DNA from: Chitinophagales bacterium
Lineage (GTDB): Bacteria; Bacteroidota; Bacteroidia; Chitinophagales; Chitinophagaceae
Direction: 5' to 3'
Length of the DNA stretch: 48,385 nt
Assembly (NCBI GenBank): GCA_015654695.1
Contig: JAATGJ010000149.1
Span: forward strand, 1-48,385
A model generated the notes under the pieces. That model made no database searches. It was not told the DNA's origin and saw only the letters and a program-made list of their open reading frames with translations. Shown here one piece after another: positions 17,717 to 25,788 of the stretch; position 1 is the first letter of the stretch, and each line of letters starts with the position of its first letter. The position numbers were made by a program, and so were the translations under genes.

Positions 17717-18361
17717 ATGAAAAAAGTAATTGTTTCATTAATGGTCGCATCTTTTGCAGCCATAGCCGTACACGCACAAGAGATACCTGACCGTAAACGT
17801 GAAGAATCCAGGCGAGTTGAAAAAGAAAGAATGTTCCATAAAAAAGAACTGGCCAACCTGAACCTTACGGAAGAACAGAAAACAAAAATGAAATCCATGA
17901 ACGAGCATTTCCGGAAACAGTCTGAAGAACTGAGAAAACAGGATAACATTACCGTGAAAGAATCCCGTGAGAAGATGGAAGCTTTACGCAAAGATCACCA
18001 TGCAAAATTTCAATCCATACTGACAGCCGAACAAAAAGCGCAGATACAAAAAGATAAAGAAGCCCGCAAGATAAAAGCGAAAGAATATGGTAAAAAGAGA
18101 CAGGAAAAAATGAAGGAAGAATTAAATCTTACCGAAGAGCAGTCTGCAAAGATGGCGGAGAGCAGGAAAGCCAGTATGGAAAAAATAAAAGCCATCCGGG
18201 AAAACGGTTCACTAAACGATGAACAGAAAAAAGAACAGGTAAAAGAATTAATGAAGAAGCAAAAAGAAAGCATGAAGTCCATCCTGACAGAAGAACAATT
18301 ACAGAAAATGAAAGAGAAAAGGAAAGACCATGGCAAAAGGAAACAGGCAGAAAATATCTAA
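17717..18361 (+). CDS. Periplasmic Spy/CpxP-like LTxxQ protein
   Basis: A 214-residue, very Lys/Glu-rich protein with a cleavable signal peptide (MKKVIVSLMVASFAAIAVHA, then QE). Four LTxEQ-type motifs recur: LNLTEEQKTKM, ILTAEQKAQI, LNLTEEQSAKM and ILTEEQLQKM. This is the pattern of Spy/CpxP-type periplasmic helical chaperones, here in two head-to-tail units joined by charged helix. It stands alone between the rlmN relic and a strong terminator. Function as a chaperone is inferred from the motif. Confidence 0.75.
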   Translation: MKKVIVSLMVASFAAIAVHAQEIPDRKREESRRVEKERMFHKKELANLNLTEEQKTKMKSMNEHFRKQSEELRKQDNITVKESREKMEALRKDHHAKFQSILTAEQKAQIQKDKEARKIKAKEYGKKRQEKMKEELNLTEEQSAKMAESRKASMEKIKAIRENGSLNDEQKKEQVKELMKKQKESMKSILTEEQLQKMKEKRKDHGKRKQAENI

Positions 18362-18380
18362 GGACGGTTTACTATAAAAT

Positions 18381-18417
18381 AAGCCCTGTCTCCTCGTGAT
18401 GGAGCCGGGGCTTTTTT
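18381..18417 (+). terminator. Rho-independent terminator
   Basis: The arm AAGCCC (18381-18386) pairs with GGGCTT (18408-18413) and an inner CTCC/GGAG pairing extends the stem. A TTTTTT tract closes it. It lies 20 nt after the Spy-like gene stop. Confidence 0.8.
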
Positions 18418-18465
18418 AGTTACCTTCGTGCCTCACTACTGTTGTAAAACAGCAAACTACTACAC

Positions 18466-19422
18466 ATGAAAAAGAAGTCAACGCATTTCGACAAGTTTAC
18501 AAAAAAGAAGAGCAACGCTGCGATCAAAGAGCAGTTCAAACAGGAAAAAAGAAAGGTTAAGAAAGAACGGGAAGAGTATTTTGATAAGAAGAAAGCCGAA
18601 ATCCGAAGTCAGAAGTCTGAGGCAAGAGGTCAGAAAGAAAATTCTCAATCAGCTAAGTCATTACCAGCACCAGCTTCTTACCTCCGGCCTGAGTCATCCA
18701 ACCAGATGCCGCTTAATAAATTCATTGCCCATGCAGGTATTTCCGGGCGCCGCGAAGCAGCCGACATTGTAAAGAAAGGATTAGTAAAAGTAAATGGCGA
18801 ACTGGTGACCGAACCGGGACATAAAGTTTTTTCAACTGATGAAGTAAAAGTGAATGGGAAAAAAGTGTTCCTGGCTAAAAACCTTGTTTACATTTTACTG
18901 AATAAACCCAAAGATTATATTACTACTACAGATGATCCGCAAAACAGGAAAACGGTTCTAGATATTATTGGCCGCGCTACAACGGAGAGAGTTTATCCCG
19001 TAGGCAGGCTTGACAGGAATACTTCCGGCGTGTTATTGATCACCAATGATGGCGAACTGGCACAGAAGCTTACGCATCCAAGTAATGAAATAAAAAAAGT
19101 GTATGCCGTCACACTTAATAAGCCTTTGGAGAAGAAAGATTTCGACCAGATATTGAAAGGAGTAAAACTGGATGATGGTCCTGCCAGTGTGGATGTTTTA
19201 GCTTATGCGGATATGAAAGATAAAACACAGCTTGGCGTTGAAATTCACAGTGGCCGCAACCGCATTGTCCGCCGCATTTTTGAAGCATTAGGTTATGATG
19301 TAAGAAATCTCGACCGGGTGATCTTCGCTGGCCTGACTAAAAAGAATGTTGAAAGAGGTAAATGGCGTTTCCTGACAGAAAAGGAAGTAAGAGATTTGAA
19401 ACATTTTGGGAAAGGAAAATAA
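18466..19422 (+). CDS. RluB/RsuA-family pseudouridine synthase
   Basis: A 318-residue rRNA pseudouridine synthase. An unusual Lys/Arg-rich tail (1-45) and a linker (46-80) precede an S4 RNA-binding domain from MPLNKFIAHAG (81-130). The catalytic domain carries GRLDRNTSG with Asp183, and ends HSGRNRIVRRIFEALG. The length without the tail is normal for RluB/RluF. The linker is encoded by an imperfect inverted repeat (18615-18695). A near-consensus -7 box, TACCTTCG, lies at 18421-18428. It is followed 20 nt later by an RluA-type enzyme. Confidence 0.93.
   Translation: MKKKSTHFDKFTKKKSNAAIKEQFKQEKRKVKKEREEYFDKKKAEIRSQKSEARGQKENSQSAKSLPAPASYLRPESSNQMPLNKFIAHAGISGRREAADIVKKGLVKVNGELVTEPGHKVFSTDEVKVNGKKVFLAKNLVYILLNKPKDYITTTDDPQNRKTVLDIIGRATTERVYPVGRLDRNTSGVLLITNDGELAQKLTHPSNEIKKVYAVTLNKPLEKKDFDQILKGVKLDDGPASVDVLAYADMKDKTQLGVEIHSGRNRIVRRIFEALGYDVRNLDRVIFAGLTKKNVERGKWRFLTEKEVRDLKHFGKGK
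18615..18695. repeat. Imperfect inverted repeat inside the RluB-like linker
   Basis: The left arm (18615-18637, GTCTGAGGCAAGAGGTCAG...) pairs imperfectly with the right arm (18674-18695, CTTCTTACCTCCGGCCTGAG...). It is read in frame as a low-complexity linker between the Lys-rich tail and the S4 domain. Confidence 0.5.
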
Positions 19423-19442
19423 CCTTTGATTACATTGATTGA

Positions 19443-20183
19443 ATGATTGCTATGAAGCTTACAGATATTCTGATATTTGAAAATGATGATTTTACTGTAT
19501 TAAATAAACCATCGGGTTTATTATCCATTCCTGACAGGGAAGGAAAAGAAGTTTCATTAAAAGATTTATTACAGGAAAAATACGCACAGATATTTACTGT
19601 TCACCGGCTTGACAGGGACACCAGCGGCGTAATTGTTTTTGCAAAGAATGAAGAAACACATAAGCATCTCTCCAGGCAGTTTGAAGAAAGACAAACGGAG
19701 AAGATATATGTTGGATTGGTGATCGGGTCTCCGGCTGAAAAGAAAGGGAGTATTAATAAGCCTATCGCTGAAAATACCGTAAAGAGAGGTATGATGATCA
19801 TTCATCAAAGAGGAAAGGAATCGCTTACGGATTATGAAGTAATAGATGACTTTGGTATTTACTCCTGGCTGCAATTTCGTATCCATACCGGCCGCACCCA
19901 CCAGATACGGGTACACATGAAAGATATTGGCCACCCGATCGTATGTGATGAACTATATGGTGATGGCAAACCCATTCTTTTATCGGGTATCAAATCAAAA
20001 TTCAAACTTTCCAAAAAAGAAGAAGAGGAAAGACCGATATTGAACCGGTTAGCGCTTCATGCGTATAAATTGAAGTTTGCTGATACTCATGGAAAGGTAT
20101 TTGAACTAGAAGCGGCGGTGCCTAAAGATATAAGGGCGACGTTGCAGCAGCTAAAAAAATTATTGCTTTCTAAAAACCGCTGA
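19443..20183 (+). CDS. RluA-family pseudouridine synthase
   Basis: A 246-residue enzyme (243 if the ATG at 19452 is used) without an S4 domain. The catalytic motif is HRLDRDTSG with Asp57, followed by the family's RIHTGRTHQIRVHMKDIGHPI segment. It belongs to the RluA/RluC/RluD group; the exact uridine cannot be told from sequence. It follows the RluB-like gene by 20 nt and probably shares its transcript. Its 3' end overlaps the convergent lipoprotein gene by 24 bp. Confidence 0.93.
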   Translation: MIAMKLTDILIFENDDFTVLNKPSGLLSIPDREGKEVSLKDLLQEKYAQIFTVHRLDRDTSGVIVFAKNEETHKHLSRQFEERQTEKIYVGLVIGSPAEKKGSINKPIAENTVKRGMMIIHQRGKESLTDYEVIDDFGIYSWLQFRIHTGRTHQIRVHMKDIGHPIVCDELYGDGKPILLSGIKSKFKLSKKEEEERPILNRLALHAYKLKFADTHGKVFELEAAVPKDIRATLQQLKKLLLSKNR

Positions 20184-20651
20184 ACTAGTCCTACGCCCAT
20201 GTAGGATCGTTGTAATATCAAAGTCAATCTGCCAGGAATCAGAGCTAAGTTTCGTACCTGTTATAGTAAAGCTATCGGGAATCACGGCATTTTGGGTTGC
20301 AAACGAACACTCAACACAACCTGCACGGAAATATATATTTGCTGCCTCTATATCAGAAGTCTGATAAGCAAAAGAATTACTGGCAGGATTTACTTCAAAC
20401 AATAAGTTTTCATAACCTCCGCCATCCGTATAACCGGGACACAAAATAGTATTTGATTTATATTCAAAAACCAATTTGTCTCCATTGCCTGCTGAAGCTA
20501 AAAAAAACTGGGGTGTATGGATGGTATCAACTCTGGCATTTTCCCTGTATGAATAATACTTTTCAGTATAAGGGCAATCTTTACTTTTGCTGCATGAGCC
20601 AATAACCACAAAGACTGAAAAGACCAAAAGAGTCATTCGCATATACCACAT
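20160..20651 (-). CDS. Hypothetical lipoprotein
   Basis: About 163 residues with a lipoprotein signal (MRMTLLVFSVFVVIGSC) and a lipobox at IGSC. The mature part has four more cysteines, two of them in GCVECS, and beta-rich sequence. No family was recognised. ATGs at 20651, 20642 and 20636 are all possible; the second gives the best signal peptide. It overlaps the convergent pseudouridine synthase gene by 24 bp. Confidence 0.7.
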   Translation of the reverse strand: MWYMRMTLLVFSVFVVIGSCSKSKDCPYTEKYYSYRENARVDTIHTPQFFLASAGNGDKLVFEYKSNTILCPGYTDGGGYENLLFEVNPASNSFAYQTSDIEAANIYFRAGCVECSFATQNAVIPDSFTITGTKLSSDSWQIDFDITTILHGRRTSSAVFRKQ

Positions 20652-20688
20652 TTGAGCTTTTGACAACCGCTATCACAAATACGTTGCA

Positions 20689-21861
20689 TCAGCACTTCTC
20701 CAGCGCCCCCAAAATATCACTCAATATATCCTCAGCATGTTCCAAACCCACAGAGATGCGGATCAGGCCAGGTGTAATTCCCACCTCGTTTCTTTCCGCT
20801 TCTGTTAGCTTGGAGTGAGTAGTAGATGCAGGATGTGTAGCAATACTGCGGGTGTCGCCAAGATTGTTGGTTACGGAAAGCATTTGCAGTGCATTCAGGA
20901 ATTTACGTCCGCTGTCAACGCCGCCTTTTACTTCAAAGGTCACGATGCCACCACCATTGCTCATTTGCTTTTTGGCAATTTCATATTGGGGATGATCTTT
21001 TAAGAATGGATATTTTACCCAGCTGACCTTTGGATGGTTTTGTAAACCTTTGGCGATTGTCAATGCATTATCGGCGTGTTTATCCATACGGATAAATAAT
21101 GTCTCCAGGCTTTTACTCAATACCCACGCATTAAAAGGGCTCAATGATGGCCCGGTATTCCGAACAAACAAATACAGCGGGTTAATCAATTCTTTTCTTC
21201 CCACCACAACTCCACCCAATACCCTTCCCTGCCCGTCAATAAATTTGGTAGCGGAATGCAAAACGAGATCTGCCCCGTATTGAATGGGTTGCTGCACAGC
21301 CGGTGTGGCGAAGCAGTTATCTACTACGAATAAAATATTATGCTTTTTACAAAGCTTTGAAACAAATTCTATATCTATAATATCCAGGCCAGGATTGCTC
21401 GGTGTTTCCACGTACAGCATTTTAGTATTGGGTTTTATCAATGCCGCAATACTTTCCGGCTGGCTCATATTAAAATAGGAGGACTCTATCCCCCATTTGG
21501 GTAAATACTTTGTCAGGATAGTATGTGTGGATCCAAATACAGCCGATGCGGAAATAATATGATCTCCTTTACTTAAAAAAGTCATGAATGTAGAAAAGAT
21601 AGCGGCCATACCTGTACCAGTAGCAATACCATCTTCCGCTCCTTCCAGCGCTGCCATCTTGGTAATGAATTCATCCACTGTTGGATTGGAAAAACGGGAA
21701 TAGATATTTACATCCAATGTATCATCCGCAAAAGCGGCTGCCATCTCTTCGGCAGAGTTATACGTAAAGCTGCTGGTAAGGAACAATGGGGTAGCATGTT
21801 CTTTCTCTCCTGTCTTCGGTGTCTGGATGCGGATGGCTTTTGTTTCGGGGCGTTGCGGCAT
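20689..21861 (-). CDS. metZ: O-succinylhomoserine sulfhydrylase (MetZ-type, PLP)
   Basis: A 390-residue PLP enzyme of the Cys/Met metabolism family that adds sulfide to activated homoserine to give homocysteine. PLP Lys206 lies in LHSATKFIDGQGRVLGG, a MetZ-like signature. SRFSNPTVD and ETPSNPGLDI are also family motifs, and the C-terminal GLEHAEDILSD is typical. The start MPQRPETK fits family length; the upstream extension runs into the intergenic terminator. Cystathionine gamma-synthase is the main alternative. It opens the sulfur-related part of the window. Confidence 0.88.
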   Translation of the reverse strand: MPQRPETKAIRIQTPKTGEKEHATPLFLTSSFTYNSAEEMAAAFADDTLDVNIYSRFSNPTVDEFITKMAALEGAEDGIATGTGMAAIFSTFMTFLSKGDHIISASAVFGSTHTILTKYLPKWGIESSYFNMSQPESIAALIKPNTKMLYVETPSNPGLDIIDIEFVSKLCKKHNILFVVDNCFATPAVQQPIQYGADLVLHSATKFIDGQGRVLGGVVVGRKELINPLYLFVRNTGPSLSPFNAWVLSKSLETLFIRMDKHADNALTIAKGLQNHPKVSWVKYPFLKDHPQYEIAKKQMSNGGGIVTFEVKGGVDSGRKFLNALQMLSVTNNLGDTRSIATHPASTTHSKLTEAERNEVGITPGLIRISVGLEHAEDILSDILGALEKC

Positions 21862-21928
21862 ATACTTCTGTATCTTTTTAATGGATGGCGAAGATACAAT
21901 GCAGGAGGATAACGCAGCTTGTTTACAC

Positions 21929-21953
21929 AAAAAAAGCGGTGCAGATACACCGC
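21929..21953 (-). terminator. Strong rho-independent terminator upstream of metZ
   Basis: On the minus strand GCGGTG (21953-21948) and CACCGC (21941-21936) form a 6-bp GC-rich stem with a 6-nt loop, followed by seven T. It can end the transcript of the carboxypeptidase-regulatory gene upstream. It sits 67 nt before the metZ start, so attenuation of metZ is possible but no riboswitch fold was recognised. Confidence 0.8.
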
Positions 21954-21985
21954 CTGTAATGATTGCCTGCTATATGAAATAGTTG

Positions 21986-22131
21986 TTACGGAAAGAATAG
22001 CCCTACGCAGAAAGCCTGCTGATCTTTAGCTCCCGGGTTATGTAACGCTTTCTCACAAAACTGAATTGATAATGGGTTAGTATCAATTTTGTTCACTTCC
22101 TGTAAGTTCGATAAAAATGATTTGTCGCTTA
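21986..22131 (-). other. Open frame without ATG; possible gene remnant
   Basis: Between the 107-residue gene and the terminator, one frame stays open for about 48 codons and ends in TAA at 21986-21988. Its product reads protein-like (SFLSNLQEVNKID, IQFCEKALHN, QQAFCVGLFFP). There is no ATG; a GTG could start a 37-residue peptide. It may be a decayed 3' end or chance. Confidence 0.25.
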
Positions 22132-22142
22132 CCAGGCGCGTA

Positions 22143-22466
22143 TTATGTTTTTAATTTTATCGTTATAATTATTTTTTTATCCGGTGCAGAAATGGTTATC
22201 CTTGTTTTTTCATGTTGCTGCTGATCTACAGTTAGTATTAATGGAAATTTTTGTACGGTTTCAATACTGAATTCACCTTTTGCATTGGTAAGCGCCTCTT
22301 CTTCTCCATGCACAATATAGACATGCGCGTTGGCTACAGGCTTGTGGTTCCTTTCAGATATGACTGTTCCTTCTACTACTTTCGTCTGTAAGGTTATCGC
22401 TGGTGTATAACCCGTCAATACCAGCAATGGAAATAAAAATGCAGCAGCGGGTATAAGTTTACGCAT
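22143..22466 (-). CDS. Small secreted carboxypeptidase-regulatory-like (CarboxypepD_reg) protein
   Basis: A 107-residue protein starting MRKLIPAAAFLFPLLVL (signal peptide), followed by one beta-sandwich domain with VVEGTVISERNHKPVANAHV, TNAKGEFSIE and ending in an Ile/Lys-rich strand. This is the domain that precedes TonB plugs in SusC-like receptors, here alone. A 23-bp palindrome (22511-22533) and a -7 box (22502-22509) lie directly upstream, placing it in the putative sulfur regulon. The role is unknown. Confidence 0.75.
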   Translation of the reverse strand: MRKLIPAAAFLFPLLVLTGYTPAITLQTKVVEGTVISERNHKPVANAHVYIVHGEEEALTNAKGEFSIETVQKFPLILTVDQQQHEKTRITISAPDKKIIITIKLKT

Positions 22467-22501
22467 ACAATAGTTTAAAGGTTTCCAATGCAAAGAAAGG
22501 G

Positions 22502-22509
22502 CAAAAATA
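22502..22509 (-). promoter_or_regulatory. -7 box of the 107-residue gene
   Basis: TATTTTTG on the minus strand matches TAnnTTTG. It abuts the palindromic operator at 22511-22533 and lies about 35 nt before the ATG at 22466. Confidence 0.5.
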
Positions 22510-22510
22510 T

Positions 22511-22533
22511 TAGTCCACAAATACAATAGACTA
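22511..22533. promoter_or_regulatory. 23-bp palindromic operator, site 1
   Basis: Left half TAGTCCAC and right half ATAGACTA are separated by 7 nt. The inverted repeat extends outward to AAAATATTAGTC / GACTAATATTTT (22504-22540). It is in front of the minus-strand 107-residue gene and matches the consensus TAGTCTAC-N7-GTAGACTA. Confidence 0.75.
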
Positions 22534-22574
22534 ATATTTTGCTAAATCTCTATTTCTTTCTTTTACTCAAAGAC

Positions 22575-23486
22575 TTACTCTGAAAAAATAGGGGTTGTTT
22601 TACTGCGGGAAGTATTGTACAGGTCATACCAATCCTGCCGGTCAAGATCTACATTGAAAGCGTTTACAATGTTGCGAATACGTTGTTCATTGGTAGTACC
22701 AATAAGCGGTAAGGCTCCTAATTTGATGAGCCAGGCAACAGCTACTGATTCAACATTGGCTCCGTATTTATTGGCCAGCTCACCCAATTTATAATGCACC
22801 CTTACGGCTAATTCATCGGTACCGTTCTCGATCCTGCCTCCCGCCAATGGGGCAGCCGCCAACGGTCGCATATAACGTTGTTTGATATAATCTATCTGCC
22901 CATTGTCGAGCGCTGTTGTATTCAGCAGGTTCAACTCGATATGATTGGTAACAATAGGCACCCGCAGGTAAGAAGCCAGTAACTGATGCTGGAAAACAGA
23001 AAAGTTAGCCACACCGATATTTCTTATTTTCCCCGATCCCCGTAATCTTTCCAGGGCAAGAGCTGTTTCTTCCAGGTTAGAAAGCGGATCAAGCTGGTCC
23101 AGCAGGAATATATCAATATAATCAGTCCTGAGTTTTTGTAATGAATTATCAACACTCTTTACTATATGTGCGGCGGAGGTATCTATATGTTTAACCCTTA
23201 CATCAGGCCTGTTGCTGTGAGGAATGTTAACTCCGCATTTAGTGAACAGCACCACATCTTCCCGCTTGAATGATTTTTGTTGTAACACATTACCGAATAA
23301 CTCTTCGCATTGATACCCGCCATAAATATCCGCATGGTCAAAGGTGTTAATACCCAGTTCCAGGCAAAAGTTGACGATCTTCTCCATCGTGGCTACGCCT
23401 GTCGCACTGATATCTTCCCATCTCCAGAAGCCATAGACTGCCGGAGAAACTTTAGGGCCTGAATCGCTGAGATAAATTTTTTCCAT
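22575..23486 (-). CDS. Aldo/keto reductase (YdhF-like) lacking the usual catalytic His
   Basis: A 303-residue NADPH-dependent oxidoreductase fold. It has Asp53 and Tyr55 in DHADIYGGY, Lys83 in FTKCG and the C-terminal cofactor segment PLIGTTNEQRI. The family's His in LLHRPDPL is replaced: here the segment reads LLDQLDPL with Asp130. Activity may be altered or the substrate different. It precedes the 107-residue gene on the same strand; the operator at 22511 separates them. Substrate unknown. Confidence 0.88.
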   Translation of the reverse strand: MEKIYLSDSGPKVSPAVYGFWRWEDISATGVATMEKIVNFCLELGINTFDHADIYGGYQCEELFGNVLQQKSFKREDVVLFTKCGVNIPHSNRPDVRVKHIDTSAAHIVKSVDNSLQKLRTDYIDIFLLDQLDPLSNLEETALALERLRGSGKIRNIGVANFSVFQHQLLASYLRVPIVTNHIELNLLNTTALDNGQIDYIKQRYMRPLAAAPLAGGRIENGTDELAVRVHYKLGELANKYGANVESVAVAWLIKLGALPLIGTTNEQRIRNIVNAFNVDLDRQDWYDLYNTSRSKTTPIFSE

Positions 23487-23548
23487 CTGGTTATTTCATT
23501 TTTTTATTTGTTCATTCATCCATTTCAGATCGCTAATTTAAGCATTTC

Positions 23549-23580
23549 TGAATGGCTCCTGGCAGAAACACATGACCACC
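23549..23580 (+). pseudogene. Short rlmN 5'-region fragment
   Basis: In the gap between the aldo/keto reductase and the exporter, TGAATGGCTC-c-TGGCAGAAACA matches rlmN 3049-3069 (encoding EWLWQK) except for one inserted base. It is followed by CATGACCACC, matching rlmN 3088-3097 with one mismatch if 18 intervening bases are deleted. Orientation is the same as rlmN. It is short, so chance is less well excluded than for the 17459 relic. Confidence 0.45.
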
Positions 23581-23623
23581 CATAAGTTATTATGAAATGT
23601 GCTTTACTCCTGTACATTTTTGA

Positions 23624-24973
23624 TTATTTTATATCCGGTACCGGGAATAAAACACCCCCGAATAACAAATAGGCCCAGAGCAATGTCCATAAAATATTAA
23701 ATACCTGCGCGATGATAAATGCAAGGGCTGGTCGGCCACCCTGCATTTTTACCAGGTCGGCAAACCTTGCTTCAAGGCCAATAGATACAAATGCTAACGC
23801 AAACCAAACAGTCCTCAAACTGTTTAACAAACCACTTACCTGTTTTGTGGTATCGGCAGGAATTAAGAAGGAAAAAATCAACGACACTGCAATAAAACCA
23901 ATCACAAACTTGGGAAACCTTTCCCACACCACACTTAATCCCGGTTTAGCAGCGCCTTCTTTTTTGGATGGATCTTTTTTTAATGCCCACCATGCTGTTA
24001 TAAAAAAGGCAGCTACGCCAATCAATACATTCTGTGAGAATTTAATGATCACACCTGCTTTTAAAGCCACAGGCCCTACCAGTTGCGCTGCGGCGGTTAC
24101 TGATGCAGTAGTATCCAGTGTACCACCCAGCCATGCCCCTCCTACTATTTCAGAAATTCCCAATTGTTTGATGACCCATGGTTGCAGTACCAGCATGGGA
24201 ATAGCCACTAATAAAACCAGTGTAGTGATGTAAGATAATTTTTTCTTATCCCCGTTGATAGCGCCGCTGGCGACAATAGCTGCTGATACTCCGCAGATAG
24301 AAACAGCGGATGCGAGTATCACTCCAAACTCATCATCTACCTTTAACCGGCGTGATAACCACAATGCAAAAAACCAAACAACCGCTACTACGATCAATGC
24401 CTGCAAAATTCCCGGCAGACCCGCTTTTACAATATCAGTAAATAAAATACTGGAGCCAAGTATCACCAACCCGGTTTTTATAAAAAATTCAGACCGGGCT
24501 GCTTCTTTTATCCAGGCTGGCAGCACAGTGAGATTACCTATCAACAATCCGAGTACTAATGCAAAAACAACATACTCGATGCCATAATAGTTAACCGATT
24601 TGTTGCCGGCAATAATGAGAGCGATAATTGCCAGTACATAAATGAGTGAAAAGCCGGTTATATATCCTTTCACATTACCTCCTGTTAACCTGACCGCTAA
24701 TGAAGAAAGCAAGGCGAACACCCAACCAATCCCTGCAATAATCAAAAGATTAGTACCAGAAAATACTTTTGTAAATAAATCACCCGCATTCGCCCATTGA
24801 TATACCGGGGTGGTAAATTTATAACCGGAAGAAATTAAAGCGACAGCAAGCACAGCAGCAATGAGAATACCGCCGATCCAAACAGCCCAGATATCTTCTG
24901 AGAGGCGGGACAAAAAAGATCCTTTCCGGCCTGGCGGCAAGACTTCACTTACAGATTTACTATCGTCAGACAT
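23624..24973 (-). CDS. YeiH/UPF0324-family putative sulfate exporter
   Basis: A 449-residue integral membrane protein of the Cons_hypoth698 family, with about ten hydrophobic helices. Family motifs include GLLIGNL, EFFIKTGLVILGSSILF, ICGVSAAIVASGAI and GGAWLGGTLDTTASVTAA. The family is annotated as putative sulfate or sulfite exporters but is poorly tested. The ATG at 24973 (MSDDSKSV) is chosen over an upstream TTG. It is the last gene after a small 2-TM protein whose stop is 16 nt upstream. The neighbourhood supports a sulfur-related role. Confidence 0.85.
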   Translation of the reverse strand: MSDDSKSVSEVLPPGRKGSFLSRLSEDIWAVWIGGILIAAVLAVALISSGYKFTTPVYQWANAGDLFTKVFSGTNLLIIAGIGWVFALLSSLAVRLTGGNVKGYITGFSLIYVLAIIALIIAGNKSVNYYGIEYVVFALVLGLLIGNLTVLPAWIKEAARSEFFIKTGLVILGSSILFTDIVKAGLPGILQALIVVAVVWFFALWLSRRLKVDDEFGVILASAVSICGVSAAIVASGAINGDKKKLSYITTLVLLVAIPMLVLQPWVIKQLGISEIVGGAWLGGTLDTTASVTAAAQLVGPVALKAGVIIKFSQNVLIGVAAFFITAWWALKKDPSKKEGAAKPGLSVVWERFPKFVIGFIAVSLIFSFLIPADTTKQVSGLLNSLRTVWFALAFVSIGLEARFADLVKMQGGRPALAFIIAQVFNILWTLLWAYLLFGGVLFPVPDIK

Positions 24974-24989
24974 GATTACAACATTAAGT

Positions 24990-25235
24990 TTATGCAATAA
25001 AATCTTCTTCCAGCCACCTTGATTCCCACTTCATGTCACGGATGGCCTGAAATACTTTCCGTCCATAATAAACCGGTGCCGCCATTAGTGCAATTAATAA
25101 TGCCACCCATAGTAAAGATGAATCAAAAAAAATAAATACTATTGCGCAAACAGCTCCTGAAAAAATATACAAAGCTGGGTGAAACACGTAATGCAATATT
25201 GCCGCTAATGTAGTTTTATTTACTTTTCTTTTCAT
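24990..25235 (-). CDS. Small two-helix membrane protein
   Basis: An 81-residue protein with a basic N-terminus (MKRKVNKTT) and two transmembrane segments: one around ILHYVFHPALYIFSGAVCAI, one around LLWVALLIALMAAPVYYG. The tail is charged (MKWESRWLEEDFIA). No family recognised. Position 16 nt before the exporter suggests it is an accessory subunit or simply co-transcribed. Confidence 0.7.
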   Translation of the reverse strand: MKRKVNKTTLAAILHYVFHPALYIFSGAVCAIVFIFFDSSLLWVALLIALMAAPVYYGRKVFQAIRDMKWESRWLEEDFIA

Positions 25236-25258
25236 AGCATAATTTTTAGTATTTCACA

Positions 25259-25717
25259 TTAAGGCAACACTATCTTTTCTGTCGGTATGTCCCAGTGCGA
25301 CAGCAATAGTTCGAACCGGTGTTGTTCATCTTTGGCCAGTTTATCAAGATCGGGATAAAGCTGTTTCTTATAGGGTGTCGTAAGGTCAGGATCAAAGGCA
25401 GCCTTTATATCTTTAAAAACTATAGTGACCTTAAAATCCCATCGGGTGTCTTCCCCGCTGTGCAGTTTAGGTTTTTCGGCTGTCACACTTATAATATCTC
25501 CTTTCTCCAGCGCTTTTTTCAACAAGGGGTAATGATTTGTTTTCCACAGATCAATAAACTCATCTGCATATCCCCATTTTACTTTATAGTAATTCTCAAT
25601 TACAAAAGAGTTCTCCTTTTGCTGAGAATGGGCCTGGTAAGAAGATACTAATAATAGCGCAACGACCAGCAATAAAAATTTACCGGCATGCTTTCTTAAA
25701 AACAAAGAATATTGCAT
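25259..25717 (-). CDS. Secreted hypothetical protein
   Basis: A 152-residue protein with a signal peptide (FLLLVVALLLVSSYQAHS, then QQ). The mature part has alternating strands and helices (ENYYKVKWGYADEFIDLWK, WDFKVTIVFKD) that resemble a dimeric alpha-beta barrel, but no family was confidently recognised. It lies 23 nt before the two-helix protein and begins the apparent three-gene unit with the exporter. Confidence 0.65.
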   Translation of the reverse strand: MQYSLFLRKHAGKFLLLVVALLLVSSYQAHSQQKENSFVIENYYKVKWGYADEFIDLWKTNHYPLLKKALEKGDIISVTAEKPKLHSGEDTRWDFKVTIVFKDIKAAFDPDLTTPYKKQLYPDLDKLAKDEQHRFELLLSHWDIPTEKIVLP

Positions 25718-25788
25718 AAAAAAGATTTTAAAATTTGATCATTCAGTAAGCTATTCAGAATCCGGAAATAAATCAAAAAAGAAAATCA

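Noticed and set aside
21862-22142. SAM-type riboswitch upstream of metZ
   Set aside because: No SAM-I or SAM-II consensus stems were recognised; only a plain terminator hairpin is visible, which can serve the upstream gene.
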